Assembly (NCBI GenBank): GCA_045627185.1
Contig: JAZQNE010000140.1
Span: 1-9,963, forward strand
Reading direction: 5' to 3'
DNA: 9,963 bases
Source of the DNA: SZUA-448 sp045627185
Lineage (GTDB): Bacteria > Bacillota > Clostridia > Lachnospirales > Lachnospiraceae
The notes below the pieces were generated by a model. It made no database searches, was not told the origin of the DNA, and worked only from the letters and a program-made list of their open reading frames with translations. This document shows, piece by piece, positions 1 through 4,679 of the stretch (positions within the stretch are counted from its first letter, which is position 1; every line of letters begins with the position of its first letter). Position numbers and translations under genes: made by a program.

Positions 1-29
1 TGCCGTGGCAAATTAACAGAAAATCTCCC

Positions 30-1169
30 TTATTCAGCCTTTGCCTGCGGGTTTCTGCCGTAGATGTGGCTTCCGTAAACGATGCAGTTACGGCCGTTTC
101 TCTTGGCATAATAAAGCGCCTTGTCGGCTTCATCGTAAAGCTTTGAGTAACCTTCGGGATCATCCGGAATTACGGCTGCAACGCCAAGCGAAATTGTTAC
201 GTAAGGATTTGCAAGCGCCGGACTCTGCGGAATCTGCATCTTCTCAACATTCACACGGATTTTCTCAGCAAGCTTAACCGGCTCCATTTCATCGGTACCG
301 TGAATGAATACCATGAACTCCTCACCACCGATTCGTGAAACAATATCCGTTGAACGGCGGGCACTCTTCTTGATTGCGCCTGCAACCGCCTGGAGGCATT
401 TATCACCCTGCGGATGACCGAATGTATCGTTATATTTCTTGAAATTATCAATATCCATGATAATAAGTGCTACAAGGTTTCTGTTACGCATACAGAAAGG
501 CCAGATGGTATTGAGCTGGCGTTCGAGGCCACGGCGGTTTAAGAGGCCTGTAAGCGGGTCCTCTTCAGCGTCCTTTGTCATGGTCTGAACCTGCTGCTTC
601 ATGGCATATGCGCTCGCCTGAGCCTTATAAAGGACTCTCGAAAGCAGGATGAACATTCCGTTTGCGGTTGCAACGCCAACAATCTGGTAAGGCGGCATCT
701 TCTGGACAATCATAAGGAAGATGGTAAATACCAGCTCCGCACTCAGATAGATTGCCATATCCTTTGCAGGCATAATGGCTATAAGCGTGATTGCCGCAAG
801 TGTCATGTAATATGCGGTAAGATCCGTGTACTGACCGTAAAGAATGTAGCTGAGGGTGAATCCGAAAATCGAAACAAAACCCCAGAAGCTGTATACGGTG
901 AAGTTAATCATTTTGAAGCTTCGCTTATCAATTGCGCTTGTGGCAAGTATGAAATACGCAATCGATACAATCTCAAAGCTGATGAAAATTCCGTTAAACA
1001 GAAGTCTTACACTGTCGTCCACCTTAAACAGCAAAAATATGAGGAATATTACGGGCAGGCCGATAACAAGAATCATAGATGTGTAAAGCACACGTCTTAA
1101 ATTCTCTGTAAGCAGCTTGACCTTTAATTTTTCTTCTGTTGACATTACATAAGTCGTATTCTGAGCCAT
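30..1169 (-). CDS. Membrane-bound GGDEF diguanylate cyclase
   Basis: Makes cyclic di-GMP from two GTP at the cytoplasmic face of the membrane. The 379-residue protein has a short polar N-terminus, about six hydrophobic segments (roughly residues 28-48, 55-76, 90-110, 118-134, 137-155, 162-180), a short linker, and a GGDEF domain from about 203 to 366. Visible family marks are DPLTGLLNRRG (from 204), MDIDNF with metal-ligand Asp239, the signature GGEEF at 281-285 (the active GGEEF variant) and an RxxD product-inhibition site (Arg272-Asp275) five residues upstream of it, so an active, feedback-inhibited enzyme is expected. No EAL, PAS or known ligand-sensing domain is seen; the membrane part is presumably the sensor, with unknown signal. 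The start at 1169 is preferred because AGGGA (1175-1179) and AAAGGA (1181-1186) precede it on this strand. It is divergent from the VanY lipoprotein. The family is certain; activity and regulatory target are inferred. Confidence 0.95.
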   Translation of the reverse strand: MAQNTTYVMSTEEKLKVKLLTENLRRVLYTSMILVIGLPVIFLIFLLFKVDDSVRLLFNGIFISFEIVSIAYFILATSAIDKRSFKMINFTVYSFWGFVSIFGFTLSYILYGQYTDLTAYYMTLAAITLIAIMPAKDMAIYLSAELVFTIFLMIVQKMPPYQIVGVATANGMFILLSRVLYKAQASAYAMKQQVQTMTKDAEEDPLTGLLNRRGLERQLNTIWPFCMRNRNLVALIIMDIDNFKKYNDTFGHPQGDKCLQAVAGAIKKSARRSTDIVSRIGGEEFMVFIHGTDEMEPVKLAEKIRVNVEKMQIPQSPALANPYVTISLGVAAVIPDDPEGYSKLYDEADKALYYAKRNGRNCIVYGSHIYGRNPQAKAE

Positions 1170-1213
1170 ATCCGTCCCTGTCCTTTGTGGGGAAAAAACA
1201 TTACTTCTTTTTT

Positions 1214-1242
1214 ATTTTACACATTCTTTTCTGTTCTTGCAA
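1214..1242 (-). promoter_or_regulatory. Sigma-A type promoter of the GGDEF gene
   Basis: Reading the minus strand, TTGCAA (1237-1242) is followed after 17 bases by TAAAAT (1214-1219), a good housekeeping promoter match. Transcription would begin near 1207, giving a leader of about 38 bases that contains the AAAGGA ribosome binding site. Promoter assignment is by consensus only. Confidence 0.6.
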
Positions 1243-1274
1243 CAAAAAAGCAAAACTGATTTCTCTATATCTTG

Positions 1275-1299
1275 TATTGTGATTTTTCAATCCACAATA
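1275..1299. promoter_or_regulatory. Imperfect dyad in the divergent intergenic region
   Basis: TATTGTG (1275-1281) and CACAATA (1293-1299) are exact inverted copies. The pairing continues inward as GATT/AATC if one C is bulged, leaving a loop of about four bases. It lies upstream of the -35 of the GGDEF promoter and about 48 bases upstream of the -35 of the VanY-lipoprotein promoter. It has no T-tract, so it is not an obvious terminator. It could be an operator for a dimeric regulator serving both genes, or chance in AT-rich DNA. Confidence 0.3.
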
Positions 1300-1346
1300 T
1301 ATGTATCGAACATTTTTCCAATAATATTAGTGCAAGTTATTATTAC

Positions 1347-1375
1347 TTGACAAAATCAATAAAATAAACGAAAAT
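1347..1375 (+). promoter_or_regulatory. Candidate promoter of the VanY lipoprotein gene
   Basis: A perfect -35 TTGACA (1347-1352) is followed by 17 bases and GAAAAT (1370-1375, 4 of 6 matches to the -10 consensus). The predicted start of transcription is near 1382, at or just before the ATG at 1384, so the mRNA would be leaderless. An alternative -10 is TAAAAT at 1360-1365 with a poor -35 (TTATTA, 1337-1342), which would give a leader of about 12 bases. No Shine-Dalgarno sequence precedes the ATG in either case. Confidence 0.45.
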
Positions 1376-1383
1376 ATGGTGTC

Positions 1384-3171
1384 ATGAAAAAAATTAGTCT
1401 ATTATTTACAATTACATTATTAATGTTGGTTATCACAGGATGTTCGGGTTTGCGCAAGGAACCTAAGCTGGTACCCGGTCTCACGCAGGGAGCAGAGACA
1501 ACACCGGCACTTTCGCCTTCGCAAACAGATGCCCCCACTAACACACCGGGCGAAACATCTGCCCCGTCAGACGTTCCCGACACTGCAACGCCTGCCCCTA
1601 CGGCAACAAATACACCTACACCGACAGCAACAAACACACCCACGCCTACGGCCACAAATACGCCCACGCCTACTCCGATTGTTTACACCTTTGAGAAGCT
1701 TGAGCCCGCAACACGCTATGCGTACAGAGGCTGTAACGTTCGCTTCAAGCCCGATACAATCTGGGACATTGTAGGTTATCTGTATGAAGGTACTGAGGTC
1801 ACAATCACCGAAAAATGTGTTGAAACAGGCTGGTACAAGATTAAATACGGAGCAAACCAGACAGGCTATGTTGCCGCAAGCAATCTGACCAAGGATGTTC
1901 CCGTATCTGTAGACACTTCAACAGTCACACCTGTTCCGCTGCCTGCGTATACAAGCTCAGGCGCGTTTACCACAAACATTGGCGAAACGCTCACGGTTGC
2001 GCTTGAAGGCGTGTCTCTTGGCAATTTCAGGTCATATGACGAATCGCTCGTCCTTATTTCCGAAACCGGCGAAATCAGGCCTCTGCGTGCAGGCAAAGCT
2101 GTAGTCAGCGCAAGCAACGGTACTGAAGAATTATTCTTCGATATTTCCGTATTTGACCGGCACCGCCTTGACGGTGCTTTTGTAACCAAACGTGAAATTA
2201 CAGATGATCTGTGGCTCACCTCGGACCTGACTATCACCCCGGATATGATTGTAACCCCGGTTCCCACAGCTGTTCCCGAAGTCACAGGCTCGCCCGAAAC
2301 CACCGGTTCGCCCGAAGCTACCGGTTCGCCGGAAGTTACAGGCTCGCCCGAAGTCACTTCTTCACCGGAAGTTCCCGTTGAAGGTGTACAGGCAGATGTC
2401 CTGCCAGCGGCGGAGACCTCCCTCACGCTTGTGCGTACAACCGGTCTGAAATTAGTCAGCGAAGATGAAGCGACATATACCGTTGATTATAACGGAACAT
2501 GTTTTAACGTAGATAAAACACTTGTTACATCCGACTGTCCTGCAGCAACACCAACACCCGAACTTCAGGAAATCAATTTCACCATCAAGCCCGGAACTCT
2601 TGTGAATTATGATTACGTTCTGCTCACCACGGGAACGCCCACAGGGCTTGTAAGTCTTCCGAAGAGTCAGGTTGTCCGCTGCCTGACCTGTGACCCTTCA
2701 TGTATGCTCCAGCAGGATGCCCTCATTGCCCTCTGTGTACTCGGACGCGACTGCATCGCCTTTGGAGAAGGTTCCTGGTTCTGGATTGAAGGAAACGGCT
2801 CGTACCGCACCTTCAGCCGTCAGGACGGCTACTGGAAGAAACGTATCGCACAGGTGCCTACCTATGGCGATGACCCCTACCACACCGGCGGAACCCAGTG
2901 CGTTCCCGGCGTAAGCAGCGAGCATCGTACAGGCTATGCATTTGACATCAGCTGTTCAGTTCCCGGTTACACGTGGCTCAATGAAAACTCCTGGAAATAC
3001 GGATTTATACACCGTTACACGGGTGATAAAACGGAATACACGGGTGTAATGGACGAAAACTGGCACTACACCTACGTTGGCCGTGACATTGCCGAAACCT
3101 GTTACAAAGAAGGCCTCTGCCTGGAGGAATACTACAACAAATATGTTTTCGACACAGAATCCGCTAATTAA
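1384..3171 (+). CDS. Lipoprotein with SH3b, Ig-like and VanY-type D,D-carboxypeptidase domains
   Basis: A 595-residue exported enzyme predicted to remove the terminal D-Ala from peptidoglycan stem peptides. A lipoprotein signal ends in the lipobox ITGC (Cys20). A Thr/Pro-rich linker (about 36-98) contains TPTATN repeats. Then come an SH3b domain (about 107-169; Arg/Pro-rich start, GWYKIKY, GYV), a BIG2-like Ig domain (about 192-256; SETGEIRPLRAGKAVVSA), a second low-complexity linker of TGSPE repeats (301-330), and a C-terminal M15B peptidase (about 435-585). Zinc and catalytic residues are intact: SEHRTGYAFD supplies His514 and Asp521, and ENWH supplies Glu558 and His561. The family's usual WHxRYVG reads WHYTYVG here. 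Thirteen cysteines besides Cys20, including C433xxCxxxC440, are unusual for a secreted Firmicute protein. The ATG at 1384 is chosen because it gives an exact lipoprotein signal, although no ribosome binding site is visible. It is convergent with the SGNH lipoprotein. Domain calls are strong; exact substrate is inferred. Confidence 0.9.
   Translation: MKKISLLFTITLLMLVITGCSGLRKEPKLVPGLTQGAETTPALSPSQTDAPTNTPGETSAPSDVPDTATPAPTATNTPTPTATNTPTPTATNTPTPTPIVYTFEKLEPATRYAYRGCNVRFKPDTIWDIVGYLYEGTEVTITEKCVETGWYKIKYGANQTGYVAASNLTKDVPVSVDTSTVTPVPLPAYTSSGAFTTNIGETLTVALEGVSLGNFRSYDESLVLISETGEIRPLRAGKAVVSASNGTEELFFDISVFDRHRLDGAFVTKREITDDLWLTSDLTITPDMIVTPVPTAVPEVTGSPETTGSPEATGSPEVTGSPEVTSSPEVPVEGVQADVLPAAETSLTLVRTTGLKLVSEDEATYTVDYNGTCFNVDKTLVTSDCPAATPTPELQEINFTIKPGTLVNYDYVLLTTGTPTGLVSLPKSQVVRCLTCDPSCMLQQDALIALCVLGRDCIAFGEGSWFWIEGNGSYRTFSRQDGYWKKRIAQVPTYGDDPYHTGGTQCVPGVSSEHRTGYAFDISCSVPGYTWLNENSWKYGFIHRYTGDKTEYTGVMDENWHYTYVGRDIAETCYKEGLCLEEYYNKYVFDTESAN
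1588..1677 (+). repeat. TPTATN-encoding linker repeat
   Basis: Residues 69-98 of the VanY lipoprotein are coded by about three copies of a 24-base unit (TPTATNTP), giving a flexible, extended spacer that lifts the catalytic domains away from the lipid anchor. Copies differ mainly at third codon positions. The stretch 1615-1637 recurs inverted, with one mismatch, in the linker of the convergent SGNH gene (4013-4035). Confidence 0.85.
2284..2373 (+). repeat. TGSPE-encoding 18-base repeats
   Basis: Residues 301-330 of the VanY lipoprotein consist of five hexapeptides of the form TGSPEx (the last one TSSPEV), coded by 18-base units. This is the second spacer of the protein and separates the Ig-like part from the C-terminal peptidase half. 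A repeat of this kind can vary in copy number by slippage between strains. Confidence 0.85.
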
Positions 3172-3272
3172 AAAAAGAAAAAGCGTACCCTTCGGTTTCA
3201 TGTTTATTGAAGGGCTCCTGTTCGGAGTGAGCCTTTGCGCCGCATTTGGTTTCAGCGTAAGTTAATAAAAAA

Positions 3273-3307
3273 GGTTGCAAACCGGTTTCGGTCTGCAACC
3301 TCTTTTT
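3273..3307. terminator. Bidirectional intrinsic terminator between convergent genes
   Basis: GGTTGCA (3273-3279) pairs with TGCAACC (3294-3300). After an A/C mismatch the stem continues as ACCG/CGGT around a GTTT loop. On the plus strand it is followed by TCTTTTT (3301-3307), and on the minus strand by six T (complement of 3267-3272). It would therefore end both the VanY lipoprotein transcript and the SGNH hydrolase transcript. A weaker GC hairpin (GGCTC 3213-3217 with GAGCC 3229-3233, then TTT) lies upstream on the plus strand. Confidence 0.85.
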
Positions 3308-3345
3308 CATATTCACGCCAAATACTAAGCGAAAGCAATCTTCCG

Positions 3346-4260
3346 TCAATCGGTTTCCTCTGCGCGCAGGCTGTTTACAATGAACTTATAAAGTTCAATT
3401 TCCGTTGTTTCCTTCTTGAAATGAAGTCCGTCTATAGTCTCAAATCCGGTCTGCATCAGATAATCATAAGCGTCCAGAATTACCGCCCTTGGATTAAGAT
3501 CAGTCTTCAGCTTGTCATTAAACTTGATAATGTTTTTATTTGAGAGGCTGTAGCCGTATTTTAAGGCCTTGTCTTCAACCACCGGCATAATTGTAAGGTA
3601 TCCGACATTATAGCCCGCATCTATCAGTTCATTTGCAAAGGCAATATATTTGTCGACCATATGAAGGTCATTTACGCCAAACTCAATAAGAATCAGCGTA
3701 TCCTCCCCATACTTCCTGAACACATCCTCCTGATGGTCACGCATCCAGTCATAATGCGCATCAATCTTAGCCACAAAATCGCTTTCGCTGATTTTCGGGA
3801 ACTCGCTTCTCTTGATTGTGCCCTGCCAGATCATGCCCACAATGTCGTTTTTCATCATGGCAAATCTGGAGTCGCCATAGAATATGATTCTCTTAAACTT
3901 GTGCGTTTTTTCAGCCGATGCATCCGTTACGTCCGCATAAACCTGCGGATATGCCGATGTTGGCACCGGACCGTAATCAGGATCGGGTGTAACCGCCTTT
4001 GTAGGTGCCGGAGTGTTTGTTGCTGTGGGTGTAGGGGTATTTGTAGGTGTTTCTGTCGGTGTGGGTGTATCTGTTGGTGTGGGTGTATTTGTCGGCGTAG
4101 GTGTGTCTGTAGGCACAGGGGTGCTTGTATGTATTACGGCATCCGTCGGCGTTGGTGTAATTGTTTTGCCACCCGCTGTACAGGCCGTCAGCAGCATCAT
4201 CACAAGAACCGATACCAACAATATATAAACTTTTACTGCTGTTAATCTGCTATAAGTCAT
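3346..4260 (-). CDS. Lipoprotein SGNH/GDSL-type hydrolase
   Basis: A 304-residue lipid-anchored esterase-like enzyme. The signal peptide ends in the lipobox LTAC (Cys27). A Thr-Pro linker (about 34-92) precedes a SGNH domain (about 122-300). Block I is GDSR (nucleophile Ser131), block III is GVND (Gly195, Asn197) and block V is DGLH (Asp277, His280); the block II glycine is probably in the segment 142-147. The substrate is not readable. Related extracellular clostridial proteins suggest removal of acetyl or other ester groups from wall or extracellular polysaccharide, but this is inference. The ATG at 4260 is chosen over an in-frame ATG at 4368. AAGGA (complement of 4266-4270) sits five bases before it, it starts a normal lipoprotein signal, and a promoter with a perfect TATAAT lies between the two ATGs. 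The gene is convergent with the VanY lipoprotein and divergent from the surface-protein gene. Confidence 0.9.
   Translation of the reverse strand: MTYSRLTAVKVYILLVSVLVMMLLTACTAGGKTITPTPTDAVIHTSTPVPTDTPTPTNTPTPTDTPTPTETPTNTPTPTATNTPAPTKAVTPDPDYGPVPTSAYPQVYADVTDASAEKTHKFKRIIFYGDSRFAMMKNDIVGMIWQGTIKRSEFPKISESDFVAKIDAHYDWMRDHQEDVFRKYGEDTLILIEFGVNDLHMVDKYIAFANELIDAGYNVGYLTIMPVVEDKALKYGYSLSNKNIIKFNDKLKTDLNPRAVILDAYDYLMQTGFETIDGLHFKKETTEIELYKFIVNSLRAEETD
4003..4122 (-). repeat. Thr-Pro linker repeat of the SGNH lipoprotein
   Basis: Residues 47-86 are an almost pure run of TPT/TDT/TNT/TET units ending in TATNTPAP. It is a wall-spanning spacer of the same type as in the convergent VanY lipoprotein. 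The 23 bases at 4013-4035 match 1615-1637 in inverted orientation at 22 of 23 positions. Confidence 0.85.
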
Positions 4261-4293
4261 TTTTTTCCTTTTCCATATAAAACGCAATTCTCT

Positions 4294-4314
4294 GTTCAGC
4301 TTCATGCGCTGAAC
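4294..4314 (-). promoter_or_regulatory. Hairpin at the 5' end of the SGNH leader
   Basis: GTTCAGC (4294-4300) and GCTGAAC (4308-4314) form a perfect 7-bp stem with a 7-base loop. With the promoter at 4327-4355 the transcript would start near 4320, so this hairpin would sit about six bases from the mRNA 5' end and about 33 bases before the start codon. It does not cover the ribosome binding site. Possible roles are protection of the 5' end or an operator at the start site. Confidence 0.4.
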
Positions 4315-4326
4315 GCCGATAGTGGA

Positions 4327-4355
4327 ATTATAATCCATTGCGGTATCTTGTGCAA
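4327..4355 (-). promoter_or_regulatory. Promoter of the SGNH hydrolase gene
   Basis: On the minus strand TTGCAC (4350-4355, 3 of 6 matches) is followed by 17 bases and a perfect TATAAT (4327-4332). The predicted start near 4320 leaves a leader of about 60 bases before the ATG at 4260. This excludes the longer in-frame start at 4368 for transcripts from this promoter. Confidence 0.6.
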
Positions 4356-4473
4356 GCCAAGCCTGCATAATTTCTTCTTTTCTTCATTTCTTCATTTTCA
4401 TATCTTATGACCATTGAAATTGGAAGTTTTCATCAACATATTTGGTCCTATTACCTGAAATTATATAATATAC

Positions 4474-4526
4474 AAAGGCCGCAAAGCAACCTGGGCATTT
4501 AACTCCTGAATTGCTTTGCGGCCTTT
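4474..4526. repeat. Perfect 16-bp inverted repeat (hairpin), role unclear
   Basis: Bases 4474-4489 and 4511-4526 are exact inverted complements, with outer AAAGGCCGC/GCGGCCTTT and inner AAAGCAA/TTGCTTT, around a 21-base loop. The AAA...TTT borders resemble Firmicute terminators, but the following bases (ACTA on plus, GTATATT on minus) give no good T-tract. No known gene ends here, as both flanking genes point away. It may terminate a short unannotated RNA, act as a transcription barrier between divergent genes, or be one copy of a dispersed repeat. Confidence 0.7.
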
Positions 4527-4601
4527 ACTATCAATGTCAGTATTTACATTTATTAATTCAGTTCCAAATAAAGTCTAAACAAACCAAATAAAAAGCCGAT
4601 A

Positions 4602-4613
4602 TGCTAATATAGT
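4602..4613 (+). promoter_or_regulatory. Weak extended -10 promoter candidate for the surface-protein gene
   Basis: TGCTAATAT (4602-4610) reads as an extended -10 (TG, one base, TAATAT), and overlaps TATAGT (4608-4613, 5 of 6 matches). No recognisable -35 lies at the right distance, so this is tentative. It would give a leader of roughly 60 bases. Confidence 0.3.
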
Positions 4614-4666
4614 GTCCGGTGTATTTTCGGAGATTCTGACGAAGCAACGAACACGATGAACTAAAA

Positions 4667-4672
4667 AAGGAG
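4667..4672 (+). promoter_or_regulatory. Strong ribosome binding site
   Basis: AAGGAG lies seven bases before the ATG at 4680. It fixes the start of the surface-protein gene and predicts efficient translation, in contrast to the VanY lipoprotein gene, which has no such site. Confidence 0.85.
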
Positions 4673-4679
4673 ATCTTGT

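Larger units (their letters stand above)
4261..4679. other. Divergent intergenic region, 419 bp
   Basis: This AT-rich region separates the SGNH gene (leftward) from the surface-protein gene (rightward). It holds the SGNH promoter and leader hairpin, a perfect 16-bp inverted repeat at 4474-4526, and a weak promoter plus strong ribosome binding site for the surface protein. There is also a plus-strand promoter-like pair TTGAAA (4414-4419), 17 bases, CATATT (4437-4442), which could drive a short RNA of about 78 bases ending at the inverted repeat. No convincing small protein is visible; a 14-codon ORF from 4534 has no ribosome binding site. Confidence 0.6.

Noticed and set aside
1..10. TGCCGTGGCA palindrome as terminator of the GGDEF gene
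   Set aside because: The stem is only four base pairs with a two-base loop and is cut by the window edge, so it cannot be judged.
1170..1383. Possible c-di-GMP (GEMM) riboswitch near the cyclase or surface genes
   Set aside because: No GEMM-like conserved core was found here or in 4261-4679; the GCAAAGC seen at 4481-4487 belongs to the perfect inverted repeat and lacks the surrounding consensus.
1356..1667. Minus-strand ORF of 103 residues rich in GVFVAVGVG
   Set aside because: It is the antisense reading of the Thr-Pro linker repeat in the VanY lipoprotein gene, runs into the intergenic region, and has no family features.
1588..1677. Short regular repeats resembling a CRISPR array
   Set aside because: They are in frame, contiguous without spacers, and encode a Thr-Pro protein linker.
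1866..2426. Minus-strand ORF of 186 residues inside the VanY lipoprotein gene
   Set aside because: It is antisense to a clear coding sequence, and its SGEPVT runs are the reverse of the TGSPE repeats.
3661..4245. Plus-strand ORF of 194 residues very rich in Cys and Arg
   Set aside because: It is an antisense shadow of the SGNH lipoprotein gene; the Cys/Arg runs come from the reversed Thr-Pro repeat codons.
4261..4368. 36-residue N-terminal extension of the SGNH lipoprotein
   Set aside because: It would bury the lipoprotein signal, lies across a promoter with a perfect TATAAT, and the internal ATG at 4260 has its own ribosome binding site.
4534..4578. 14-codon ORF in the divergent intergenic region
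   Set aside because: No ribosome binding site precedes it and the composition is that of the AT-rich non-coding background.
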